From Andrena cerasifolii (Eukaryota > Arthropoda > Insecta > Hymenoptera > Andrenidae), in assembly GCF_050908995.1 (NCBI RefSeq), contig NC_135130.1, positions 5,821,001-5,885,000 on the forward strand: a stretch of 64,000 bases of DNA, read 5' to 3'. The notes beneath the pieces are model-generated. The model saw only the letters and a program-made list of their open reading frames with translations, searched no databases and was not told the DNA's origin. This document shows positions 47,215-58,899 of the stretch, one piece after another (positions within the stretch are counted from its first letter, which is position 1; each line of letters starts with the position of its first letter). A program made the translations under genes and the position numbers.

Positions 47215-49440
47215 CTATTGAAGCTGTAAAAGTCTTCAAGATCCAGGTTCTCAGGATTTGTAGGATTTTTAAGACCATGTATATAGCTTATCCAAATTCA
47301 CAGCACCCCGATATCTAATTTCAAGTTTTAGAGGGGGAAATCTGAGTTTGAATCTGTCGAAGCCCTTTAAAATATAAATTCTATGGATTTTCAGTACTTT
47401 TAAGATCTTCCATATAGTTTTCCAAATGCGCCCGTTCCTTTATGAAGTTCGAAGCTCCTCAATATCTGATTTCAAGGATTATTGAAGGAAATCTGAGTTC
47501 GAGTATATCGGGACTGTAAAAGCCATCATGACCTAGACTCTCTGGATTTTCAGTGCTTTTAAAACCTCCCACATAGCTTTACAAATCCATCGATTCCTCT
47601 ATTGAGACTCCTCAATATCTAATTTCCAGTGTTATTCGAGGAAACCTGATTTCAAGTCTGTCAAAGCTGTAAAACCCTTCAAGACCCAGACTTTCCAGAT
47701 TTTCACTATTATTTATTAAAACCTTCCACATATCTTTACGAAGGCATCTATAAATTTCGAGGCTCCTCGATGTCTAATTTACAGTATTATTCAAGGAAAT
47801 CTGGGTTCAAAGCTGTCAAAAAAAAAACCTTCAGGACCCAGATTCTCTGGATTTCCACTATTTTTAAAATCCAAAGTTTTCCAAATTCATCCTATCCTCC
47901 CCCAATTTCGAGTCTGCCCAATATCTACTTTCAAGTCTCAATCAAACACTTTCAAGTATTTTTCGAGGAAATCTGATTTCAAATCTGTCAAAGCCGTTAA
48001 ACTGTAAAGATGTTAAATCCATCGAGACCGAAACCTGCAAGATTTGAATTTTCGAAGCTCCCAAATATCTTTCAAGCATCAACCAAATACTTTCAAGTAT
48101 TACTGGAAAAAATCTGAGTTCAAATCTGTCAAAGCTGCAAAACCCATCAAGACCTAAATTCGCAAGATTTGATTTTTCGAAGCTGCCAAATATCTTTCAA
48201 GTATCAACCAAATACTTTCAAGTATTACTGGAAAAAATCTGAGTTCAAATCTGTCAAAGCTGCAAAACCCATCAAGACCTAAATTCGCAAGATTTGATTT
48301 TTCGAAGCTGCCAAATATCTTTCAAGTATCAACCAAATACTTTCAAGTATTACTGGAAAAAATCTGAGTTCAAATCTGTCAAAGCTGCAAAACCCTTCAA
48401 GATCTAAATTCGCAAGATTTGAATTCTCGAAGCTCCCAAATATCTTTCAAGCATCAACCAAATACTTTCAAGTATTACTGGAAAAAATTATGAGTTCAGA
48501 TCTGTCAAAGCTGCAAAACCCTTCAAGACCTAAACTCGCAAGATTTGAATTCTCGAAGCTCTCAAATATCTTTCAAGCATCAACCAAATACTTTCAAGTA
48601 TTACTGGAAACAATCTGAGTTCAAATCTGTCAAAGCTGCAAAAACCTTCAAGACCTAAACTCGCAAGATTTGAATTCTCGAAGCTCCCAAATATCTTTCA
48701 AGCATCAACTAAATACTTTCAAGTATTACTGGAAAAAATCTGAGTTCAAATCTGTCAAAGCTGCAAAACCCTTCAAGACCTAAACTCGCAAGATTTGATT
48801 TTTCGAAGCTGCCAAATACCTTTCAAGTATCAACCAAATACTCTCAAGTATTACTGGAAAAAATCCGAGTTCAGATCTGTCAAAGCTGCAAAACCCTTCA
48901 AGATCTAAATTCGCAAGATTTGAATTCTCGAAGCTCCCAAATATCTTTCAAGCATCAACCAAATACTTTCAAGTATTACTGGAAAAAATCTGAATTCAAA
49001 TCTGTCAAAGCTGCAAAACCCTTCAAGACCTAAACTCGCAAGATTTGAATTTTCCAAGCTCCAAAATATCTTTCAAGCATGAACCAAATACTTTCAAGTA
49101 TTACTGGAAAAAATCTGAATTCAAATCTGTCAAAGCTGCAAAACCCTTCAAGACCTAAACTCGCAAGATTTGAATTCTCGAAGCTCCCAAATATCTTTCA
49201 AGCATCAACTAAATACTTTCAAGTATTACTGGAAAAAATCTGAGTTCAAATCTGTCAAAGCTGCAAAACCCTTCAAGACCTAAACTCGCAAGATTTGATT
49301 TTTCGAAGCTGCCAAACACCTTTCAAGCATCAACCAAATACTTTCAAGTATTACTGGAAAAATCTGAGTTCAGATCTGTCAAAGCTGCAAAACCCTTCAA
49401 GACCTAAACTCGCAAGATTTGAATTCTCGAAGCTCCCCAA
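47215..49440 (+). repeat. Satellite-like array: five diverged long units, then 11 units of 125 bp
   Basis: The marker AAATCTGAGTTC is used for phase. On the left, marker ends fall at about 47343, 47494, 47647, 47802 and 47974, giving unit lengths of 151-172 bases and high divergence. From 48115 to 49365 the marker recurs every 125 bases (±1) for 11 units that are close to identical. The 125 bp unit carries CTTTCAAGTATTACTGGAAA, TCTGTCAAAGCTGCAAAACC, CTTCAAGACCTAAACTCGC, AAGATTTGAATTCTCGAAGC and TCCCAAATATCTTTCAAGCA. Compared with the long units it lacks a segment like TTTTAAAACCTCCCACATAG. No coding content. Confidence 0.93.
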
Positions 49441-50390
49441 CGTCTAATTTCGAGCATACTAATATTATTCTCGGAAATTCCGGGTGTCCAGCGTCTGAAA
49501 TTCGCGGGGAACGGTATCGAACGATTTACTCGAAGACCCGTAGCCGGTCCCAGGCCTGACTTTCCGCAGTTGTCAGGGCCGTTATGATCTGCGGCTGGCG
49601 TCGCGGTTGATAAATCACGGACGCGCGACGTTCGTGGCTCGTGACGCGCGATGAACACGCGCGTACCCGTTCACCGCTGGCGCAGGACAAGCTGAAAGGG
49701 TGCGTGCCGCTGTACGGCGCGGGGCACAGTGTGCTTTCATGCTCGGAAATCAGGCGTCTAAATCTAAACGGCGCCGCGACACGACGCCCCCCGCCGCCCC
49801 CCGCGCGTCGACTAATTACCGTTAACGCGGGCCCGCTTAATTAACGGCAACTTTAACGTCTCGCTGCAGACCCGCTCATCCCCCCCGAGCCACCCTTTGC
49901 CATCTTGACGTAGCTCCTTCTGATTTCCACGGCTGTAGACTATCTCCAGCGGCGCAGTGCCGCGGGCAATTTATTTTTATTTTCGCCTCGAGAAAGTGCG
50001 GAAGCAGCGAGGTTGCAGTTATCGGGGAGGGTGGGTTTCTATTGAAATATTCAGCGCTGCGCTTGGAACTGGTAGGATATTTAAAATAGAAATTTTGTTC
50101 CAGAAATTCAATGAATAGTGTTTAATGGCTCGTCATGGACCGTGCCGCCACCCAACGACCTCCATTTCTGACGTATCGTTTTCTGATTTCCGGTTATAGG
50201 GAGTGGTTACTGTGATTTAATAGTCTTGTCGCGAATTTGCTGCAGGAGTTTCGAGTGATACGGGCTTCTGTTATGGACGTTCTAGGTGAAGCTGTTCTGT
50301 TCAATTTTATCCATCCATTTTGGAGTATTTCTTGCTAAAGGGATTATGAAATTAGGTTTTCGGGGGTTGGAAGTGTATGATTGACACCTT
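49441..50390. other. Gene-free unique sequence
   Basis: The segment is CpG-rich to about 50,000, then AT-richer. No gene or repeat is recognised. Confidence 0.5.
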
Positions 50391-50608
50391 GTAGCGTCCT
50401 GTGTTAATAGTTACTAGAGTTTTGCCCCTAAACTATATATTGTTAAGCAGCGTTACTTTTTTTTATAAAATAATAATTGACTGGCAAAGATTATTAAAAA
50501 GGAAGTGTGTATTTATCAGTTTGTAATTCGAGTTTATTGGAACTAGATAAGTATTCAAAATTGGCACTATAACAGCCAAGATCTGTGCTCTGTTGTGGAT
50601 GCGCCTTT
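50391..50608 (+). repeat. Dispersed repeat, copy 2 (of 2)
   Basis: This is the partner of 13413-13652, same orientation. Shared landmarks are GTAGCG, TAATAGTTACTAGAG, CCCCTAAA, TTGTTAAGCAGCGTT, TTTTATAAAATAATA, CAGTTTGTAAT, TTGGCACTATAACAGCCAAG and GCGCCTTT. No coding content. Confidence 0.65.
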
Positions 50609-50965
50609 ATAATCCAACTATCGCTGTTTCATTGAGATATTTGTACCTACGTGAAAGTTGTTACGTTCAGCGCAGAGAAGAATTATAGAACGTTCCGCGC
50701 TCCCCATAAGCTACTGCTCGATACACCGTTGTCGATAGATACACTGCGAGAGACGTAGAAACTTTGCCCACTTCATAAGTTCACCAGTTAATAGCTCCAT
50801 TACAGTTTCTCGCCTCGCGTGCTCGCTTCTTTCCTCTTCCGCATGAGTTTCTCATACCTGTCGAATACCTCCAATTCCCTTAGACAGATGGCACACCTAG
50901 CGTGACAGTAATATCTTTGGATTCTCCATAGTGGCCTTCCACTCGCATTAATTAATGGAAAACCG

Positions 50966-51125
50966 TGCTGGGTCATTTTCGACCCACGCGCGACGTTACC
51001 GGGTGTAGTAGGTGAAACTTGCGGAATCGCGAAAATTACTTCTCTGCTTCTCTAATTGTAAGAAAAAGATCAGCGTCTAAAATTCCTAGTAGGTTATTTA
51101 ATACGGGTCAAAACTGACCCAGGCG
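50966..51125. mobile_element. Short TIR element with self-complementary ends (about 160 bp)
   Basis: The left end GCTGGGTCATTTTCGACCC (from 50967) and the reverse complement of the right end (GCCTGGGTCAGTTTTGACCC, ending at 51124) match at most positions. Each end is itself a small hairpin (GGGTC...GACCC). No target duplication is clear. This fits a small MITE of unknown superfamily. Confidence 0.6.
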
Positions 51126-54100
51126 TCGACTTCCTTGTGATCGCTCGAACCCTGCGCCATCCGAGGGCTACTACCCCCAACATTTTTGGAAATAGGCACC
51201 TTTGTCCATTAGAAAAAATGTTTAGGAACACCTCAGAATTTTTAATAGCTCTAAGCACTTATCACTTCACCCACCCCAGAAGTTTCAGTCAAGAATCTCC
51301 AAAATTTCTGCAAAAACGTTTCTCTATCCTGCATCCCAAAAGACACGAAGGATCGAGGTATATGAACCGTGAAAACTGACTGGGCACTTCATAAAGAGGA
51401 TTAAAGGGGATTCACCCTGAGCGAGTCAGTTTTATTTCCAAGCAATCAGCAGCCCCACTCCCGGCATTGTAATCAAGACAATTAAACAGGAACGATCGTA
51501 CCGTCGCCGTAGACGTCGTTAAATATTAAATATAAAATCGTGCTGTCGAAATCTTCCCCACCCGTCTATGCAATTTTCCTGCCATAATGGAGTCGGCAAA
51601 CAGTCGCCGCTATCCCCCGAGGGAGCTCCGCGTGGATTCGTGCGTGTGTCGCGCGACAGACACGCGAGAACAGCGCGTTTTTCCAACGACGTGAACGGAC
51701 TCCTGGAAATAATGCACGCGTTTTTAATGAACGCGGCTCGGTGCAACGCGGAGATCAAAAGGAAAGGAAATCCCCGTCAGCTGCAACCAGAGTTTCCTGT
51801 TTGTATTTTTTTTTTTTTTCTAAGTTTTCTGAGAAAATGTGTCACCAACCGACGCGGGAAGCTGAATCGAACTCGGCTGCGACACAGGCTTGGAGGTTCT
51901 CTGAAGCTAAATAGTTGCCTCGAAAGTTGTTACATATTCGTGAAATCTCTGCGGCAGGCAGATCACACCCAGATTTTACTAAGATACGACCTAATATGGT
52001 CAGCATCATTACCATCTCCAAAAGAGTAGCTCGCTCTTCCCAAGCCTATTCTCCGTTTCCTCATTCGTTCACGCGTGCCCAATACGTACATACTCCCCGC
52101 AAAGTCTGTTACCTACACCCAACGTCATCATCGAAAAGAAAACCTTTCCCTTCCTCGATAAATTCCACCGACCGCTTCATGCATTCGATGCACCTTGAGT
52201 CGTATATTCAGTAGTCCCTATCGCAATATCTTTAACCAGCCAACGTCTTCCAGCCGCGTCTCACGTCCAACGCCATCATCTGCATCCTCCATTCTCCGTG
52301 TCCCCCCGCAAAGCAGACGTCTAATGCCCATCTCTCTCCTCCCACCGTGCGGCCAGGTTATAGATTCATAAACGCTCGCGTCGATTGGTAATTTATACGA
52401 GCCTCGGCGCATTACGACACGCCACTCGGACGAAACTCTCGGTTCGCGCGGCGTGGGCGTCGCGGCATTTCCAAGCCCCCTATGCAAATCGCCACCTAAC
52501 ATTTATCGAATCGTGACCCCGGCGGGCAGGGGGCGCGCCGAGCGGGGGACTCGATGAAAAGAACGCGCGACCCCCTGATAAGATCGCAACCAGCGCGAAG
52601 CGACGCCTGAGAAACGCCGGACACCCGGCACGGTGTCTATCGGGGCCGATTGTACGTTTCCAATCGCGTTAAACATCGATCAGCCCGCCATTTTTCCGTG
52701 TACCGGCTGGCTGGAGATTTACGAGCCGTGCAAGGGCCTCGATTTTTCCGCGAGCGAGCTCCGTGAGTGTGCCGGGCGCTTTGCGAGAGCCAGCCAACCG
52801 GAAGGTGCATTGTCTTCGATGGAATGTTTTCGAATGGGGCCCGATGGAAGGCTGTCTTTTGTTCGTCTGACGGTAGATCCTGAGACTCGTGGAACTTCTA
52901 GGAGTGTAGGATGGATTTTTAATCGTTCGGATAGTGAGGTTATGTAGTGTGCTAGATCCTATTACGTACCTTTCATCTTCGGAGACTGGAAACGGTGTTA
53001 AGAGAGATGCAGAATTTCCTATGTACGTGATTGTAATTGTACCAATTCCCCCAACAACGATTTTCCGATTACACTTCGCCGAACCCTACAAATACCGAAA
53101 CCAACGGGGCGCCACCTGTGTGCCAATCGCCGAATGCCTCCAATAGAAGTTCGACAAGCATGGAGAACTTATCTTAGCCCCCTGGCGGAGGAATTCGTAA
53201 CTAGATGTACTAGCCAAGCGCTGCGTGCGACTTTCAACTATTCTCTTTAAAAAACAATTCACCACAGTCGTTTCGCCAACGGGACAATAAACTAAACGTT
53301 GCGAAACAATGTTGTAAACATTCCTCTAAACATAGAAAAAGCTAGTCGGTGACCGTGTTCTGGTTTCCACCGACTAGTGCCTACGTCGGGGGAATGAATA
53401 AAATGTTTCATAGGACGCGAAGCATGCACGACAAACGTTCCAGAAACAATTCAAATTCCAGGGACTGGTGGGTGCGCGGCTTACAATAAACAGAATTACC
53501 GAGTGGAAAGTCGACTGTAAATTTTTCGAGTCGCTGGTCTCGTTGCGCGTTTCCAAGGCTAGGGGAACGCGATGCGTTCCATTTGCATCGCGATGCACGT
53601 CGGGCATTTAGCGGCTCGCGTTTCACCGTGAAACCGAAGCAAACGAGACGCGTTTTTACGGCACGGCCCCGAGAAAACAAACGCGATAAACTTTATGCCA
53701 GTCGTACCAACCGTGGGGCCGTCGTTCCCTCTGATAAGGAGTCGGTCCACATCGCCGAGGAATGCGGGAAAATCGAGCCTCCGTCGGCGTCTATCTGAAA
53801 TCTAGCGACCTCTATTCGATCTCCAGCTCCGACGCACGCTTATTGCGATTCCTTTATGACAGAACTTGCGCGGGGCGAAATTCCGGCTGGAACTTGAAAT
53901 TTGAGGTTAGCTTTAACGGCGGCGTTATGGCTGCATCTCGCCTTTTACGCGTTCGCGCACACTTTTATCGCGATATTTACGTTCCCTTGTGTTTGACGCG
54001 TAGTAAAGACGTTGCTGATGTTATTAGATGCGCGGCTGTTGAGGTGGGCTTCGTGGGATTGGTACGAACGCGGCCGGGTAATGTAAGTCATCACTTGGTT

Positions 54101-56556
54101 AACGACTTCGTTATCCGCCTTACATCGGATAGGAATATGGAGGCTGAGGCTAGGTTAGAACTTGAAGTGCTTCGTGGTTGATGGGAGTTTTAAGAGAATC
54201 TTAAAAACAGTTGATTCTTTTCATTCCTCACTTCTCAATTCCTTCCAGTCCACGTGCTGCACAAGTGGTACACCAAAAGAATCCCTCAAACCCTCTGGTA
54301 TCTACGCACTTAATCCTTTAAGATCACACAAATGATATCTTCAAGCTTTTCATCCTCTTATCCAACTGTCCACGCAGTTCCCCTGGTTAGTCAGTGGGAC
54401 CAGAGACAGTAGGCACGAGTGGAGCATCTGAACAACCCTCTTCCCTTCATCAACCCCTGCGCAACGACGACCGGCGAGCCCAGCAGTTGGACGCGCATAC
54501 GCGTCCACCCGACGAGTCAACCAGCAGGACAATGGAACCTCTGATCACGATGAAACAATGAAACGTGCGATTAGCCAGAAGAGGCCAGACAACGTAAACA
54601 CGGCAATTAGCCCAGAAACGGCGTGGAATGTCGGGAGCGCGATGACAAAAGGGGCACCGCGATACGCGCCGCGGCGGGGATAACCACAGGGAGAAAGGAG
54701 GCCGCGGAAAAATCTGATCGCGACGCGTAGCAATTTTCTGATAGCGCAGCGAAACGAGGACATCCCCGTGCTTCACCTGGCGGATCTAAGAGTGCCGTTC
54801 GCGCTTTCCGTCGTTCTGACGGCATTCGGCCGAGCGACGCAGCAGCGTCGCTCGTTAAATCCACGGAGCATTTGTCTTTGCCGAGGCAGCCGCGTCGACT
54901 AACGAATCACCTGTCGCTGGAACAATGCTGCTCGCTGCTTCGGATATGTACCCGCGGAACAATCCTCCGCGTCAATTCTGCCGGCAGACGTTAACGGGCC
55001 AGCGCATTGTGGACTTGGAGCCGCGCAAAACGGCACACGGATCGATCGCGGACACCCTTGGACCTGGCCAGCGTAACGACGGTTCGTTTTTCCTGTGAAA
55101 GAAGGGTCCGTGAGCATGGACACTTGGGGTGAACACAGGGGTACTGTTTTCAGTGATGAAGGACGTGGTGTTATCTAAAAGTAGGTGATGTCTAGCTTCG
55201 TTGAGGATTTAGGTTGGATGAAGGCTGGTGGAACAGCGTTAGAGTGCTATGGTACAGTGAATAAACCAGTGTTTCTTGCAATTGTGTGGGCACAACTAGT
55301 GCTTATGAGAGTTCAAAAGTAACTACTGGGATGATGAAGTCAGTGCCCACACGATTCTAAGGTGTCAGAGTACCCATTCGGATTCCAGACTCTTGCCCAG
55401 TCTCAGCACTAGTGAGCCAGCTGGGGTACCCCCTGCGATCGCCAGTTCCCGTCTTGCTTCCTGGGAACAACCACCCATGAAGCGAGCCCCAACACCTGGG
55501 GTTGCTACTTTAAGGCAATGAGCACACTGCCCTACACTTTGCTAGTTTTTCAAGCTTCTACCCCTAACGCTACTCGCGCGTGCGGCAAAATCGCCACCAC
55601 TTCTGTCTCCCCCAGCAACACAGACAGGCTCAAGGGAAAAGAGCGCGGAATAGTCGCTAATGACTCAAATAAACCTGACTAAATTCCCCCAACGGAACAT
55701 ACGAAATATGAATTTTTACTCCCAACTGGCGACGCCAGCGCCACCCCGCCAGCCAACTCCATAACTCCAGCTGCCCGTCAGCGCACGGTACATGCGTCCC
55801 TCTCTGCGTGCAACGACCGACGAGCAATTATACAAACTTTCCCGTCCCGATCGCGGTGGCATATTTCATTTAATCAACCGAAACGAAAGTGTCGCGCACC
55901 GTCTGCCAGCGGCCGGGCGGCCGTGCATCATTTTTCTCCCCCCTCCCCCGCGTGTTTTCCACGGTTTCCGGTGTCGCGCGTCCGTCTCTCTATCGGCGGC
56001 GGCTATTTCCGCCGACGTGACGCAAGGATAATACATCACCGGGGGCCCGTGTCCTCGCGCGTGTCATCGTGTTACACACGCCGCAAGGGTTAAAGCAGCG
56101 ATTCCACGCCGCGCGTGCTACCCCCCTACGCCCCCCTGCCCCGTCGCGGCGGAACGGATCGTTAATATTTGATTTTACTGGGCTGACGGGAATGAAGAAC
56201 AACCGGGAGGACGGTTACGAGCGAAAAAGAAACTTCCATCTGGAGGCGAGCCAGCTCGATAAATTCAGACGCCTGGTTTCGCAACGGTGCACGTCGCATC
56301 GGGCATTCCTCGAGTCGCCGTGTCCTTGTTGCAGCTGCGTCTTCGTCGCGCGGCTGACAGGTGAAAGGTATTGCAAACACTTTGCCCCGGCCGTGCAATA
56401 AAATCTGAATGTTATGATACGGCGAAGAGGGGGGGCGATATCAATTCCATATCGCCAAGCGAGCTTTGTCTACGCGATGTCTGCCTCGTTGCCTGGTGCT
56501 AGACCAGGTGGAGGGATAAGATGGCTCTAAAATAATAATTCCGGCGAAGATGGCCC
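51126..56556. other. Gene-free unique sequence
   Basis: Largely CpG-rich, with overlapping frames of up to 153 codons (51568-52029, plus) and no recognisable domain. A perfect 10 bp hairpin (CTAGTCGGTG at 53342-53351, CACCGACTAG at 53368-53377) and an imperfect 14 bp inverted pair (55280-55293 and 55343-55356, GTGTGGGCAC/GTGCCCACAC) are the only local structures seen. Confidence 0.5.
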
Positions 56557-56559
56557 TAA

Positions 56560-56871
56560 AGGCGAATTTACACTGTTCACTTCGGTTGAACAGTGCAGTT
56601 CATGGAACAGAATTGAAAGGCGAGTATTTACACATTCCCATGAAAATGGACAAACTGGTTCACTCAAAAATGGCGTCGAAGCAAATTGTAAATAATTTGT
56701 GAACATTATTATTATACACCATTATAACATCGAGAGGTACTAAATTTTTTTTTATAATATTCTTATCGTCTTTAAAAACAACGAGCAGTAATTCACACTG
56801 TTCACTTTGCTTCGAATTTTCTTATAATCACCCAAAGACGTTTGACCAAAGTGAGCCGTGTGAATTCGCCT
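56560..56871. mobile_element. 312 bp MITE with TAA target duplication
   Basis: The ends AGGCGAATTTACAC and GTGTGAATTCGCCT are inverted repeats, flanked by TAA at 56557-56559 and 56872-56874. A second shared inner block is TGTTCACTT. End sequence and duplication match the 122 bp element at 39590-39711, so both belong to one family (PIF/Harbinger-like by its 3 bp duplication). It is AT-rich inside with no coding capacity. Confidence 0.85.
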
Positions 56872-56894
56872 TAAGCAATGATTCCAGCGACTAG

Positions 56895-57115
56895 CTGAGC
56901 GATCAGTTGCTGTCACTAGCGAATAGTTGCTTAAACAGGCGTTTAGTGGTGAAAATAGTTCGGTGGCCAGCCGCTTGGGGCTGCAAGTGAGCGTCCGGAT
57001 CAAAGGGAGGAATAAAGTGGTCGAAACTACTATTTCTGATGGCATGTTGGGACGATCAGTTGCTGTCACGAGCGAATAGTTGCTTTCGCAGTTGCTTGGT
57101 GATATGGCCACTTGA
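56895..57115 (+). repeat. Direct repeat pair (GATCAGTTGCTGTCAC block)
   Basis: GATCAGTTGCTGTCACTAGC followed by GAATAGTTGCTT starts at 56901. It recurs as GATCAGTTGCTGTCACGAGC with the same continuation at 57054, 153 bases later. The GATCAGTTGCT core is the same as that of the 32 bp degenerate repeat that follows, so this may be an early part of that array. Confidence 0.75.
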
Positions 57116-57299
57116 CTGATCAGATATGTACTTGGAGTTTGGAACGCGCAATGAATTATTGAAGCCCAGCTCTATGAGGATCTGAATTGTTAAATTAATT
57201 GCCTGCTACGCGAACGAAATAGCTCTGCGATCACTGCGTCAGAGACTCTAATAGTTGATCAGTTCAGTACATTCAAGAGTGTAAATATGTGGTTATATA

Positions 57300-57640
57300 A
57301 TCTCTCGCCCAGTGACCTAAACAGTTATACGAGCAGCGGAGATTTAAACAGTCGGGGGATAAGTTGCCCTGGGATCTGAATGATTGCGTGATCAAGTGAT
57401 TAGAGATCTAAATAATTGCGTGATAAGTTACTCGAGTAACTGAGAAATCTCGTGATCAGTTGCTTAGAGATCTAAGTAGTTTCCTGATCAATCGCTCAGA
57501 GATTAAAACAGCTGTACGACCAGTCGACCAGATATTAAATACACACGTTATCAGTCGCTTAGAGGTCTAAATAATTGCGTGATCGGTTGCTCTGGAATCT
57601 GGCTGGCCGTTTGACTGCTTTGCCACGGATCTCCGTGATT
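57300..57640. repeat. Degenerate 32 bp tandem repeat
   Basis: About nine units of about 32 bases are recognisable, with an approximate consensus of GATCTAAATAATTGCGTGAT followed by CAGTTGCTTAGA. Examples start near 57375, 57406, 57472, 57504 and 57566. Units are heavily diverged. The period equals that of the array at 36050-36555. Confidence 0.72.
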
Positions 57641-57832
57641 GTCCAGTCAATTTCTGTGCAGTTTCTTAAACCGATGGTCAATCTGAATAACTGTAGGCGT
57701 GGACAAGTAACTCTTCTTAATTTCAAATCCCTAATTGCACGAATACATCAACATCGGTAGTTTTTAGAGGTTAGGTTATCAGCAGCTGACAGCTGGACCT
57801 CGTCTTTTGCACTCTACTTCTAGTTTTATATA

Positions 57833-58044
57833 TCTATACCAGTATATAAAAGTGTTCGTGCGATATATGTACGTATATTTCAAAGCACAAGACTCCATAC
57901 ACCAGAAGAAGCTTTGTTTTAATGGGACTGCTATAGGTTATAGAATAGTTCCGAAATTCACGTGCAGAGGGCGCTGCACTTCTAAACTTAAATGAGAACT
58001 GAAAGTCTAATTCACACCGTAGCGAAGCACGGGTATTTTTCTAG
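57833..58044 (+). mobile_element. Non-autonomous Helitron-like element (212 bp)
   Basis: The 5' end TCTATACCAGTATATAAAAG follows an A. The 3' end is CTAG followed by T, preceded by a short hairpin (CCGT, loop AGCGAAGC, ACGG at 58017-58032) and TATTTTT. TC...hairpin...CTAG inserted between A and T is the diagnostic Helitron structure, and TCTATA...TATATAAA plus a GCGAAGC loop is familiar from insect Helitrons. There is no Rep/helicase coding sequence. Confidence 0.78.
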
Positions 58045-58057
58045 TACTATACACACT

Positions 58058-58897
58058 CCTCACGTTAATTAAAGAATCTCCTCTAGGAACCCGAAAATAT
58101 AGGGCCAAGTTCACATGGTCATAACTCCGGTAAAAATAGTCGTATCGATATTTTGGAAATATAGTTTGAAAGTGTGGAATCCCTACTTTTAGCTGCTTTT
58201 TCAGATTTTAGTCACCGTGGAACTTTTTTTGGAATGGTAACTTCAAACTTAAAGGCCACAGGTACAGCTGCAGACTTTAAAATGTGCTTAAGACATTGAT
58301 GTTCCGGTTATCCCTCGCGGAAATACAGTGAGTTGAAGGAAAAATGGAATTTGTGCAATTTTTAAGCATATTTTCGAAAGAACATCGTAGACGGAATTTT
58401 TAACCAAATCGAAAGAGTCAAAGATGTGTCTTAAAGAGGAAAGACTGATCTTTCTATTCCTTTTGTCACGAACGTTCTGCGACGATTCCTTTGCTTGCTA
58501 AAAGCAACTAAAGTAAGAAAAAAAACGGTTTTTGCTTCAAAGTGGAATAACTCGGCCAAAAAAAAACGCACAAGAAATTTATTACTCTCTTTTTACACAG
58601 GAAAGTAGCCGCTTTCGACTGACGCAAATGGAATTTGTGTAAAAAATTTCATACTCCCCGTGGAACTTTCGCAAGTTGAAGAAATCCTTTAAAATTGACC
58701 AAGTGCTCTTTATATCGTTATAACTTTGTGGAAAAGCAATACAGCTAAAATCTGATAAAAACAGCTGAAAGTAGGGATTCCGCGCTTTCAAACCATATTT
58801 TCAAAATATCGATACGACTATTTTTGCGGGAATTATTACCGTGTGAACTAGTCCCTGTTTTTCGGCTTCCTAGAGGTGATCCTTTAATTAATATGAG
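58058..58897. mobile_element. Foldback element flanked by TTAATTAA (about 830 bp)
   Basis: The left arm (about 58058-58225) pairs with the right arm (about 58735-58897). It runs CCTCA, TTAATTAAAG, CCTCTAGGAA, CCGAAAA, AGTTCACA, AAAATAGTCGTATCGATATT, GTTTGAAAG, GGAATCCCTACTTT and CAGATTTTA. TTAATTAA at 58065-58072 and 58884-58891 could include a TTAA target duplication, as in piggyBac-type elements. No transposase is present. The element lies only 14-20 bases after the Helitron-like element. Confidence 0.8.
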
Positions 58898-58899
58898 GA

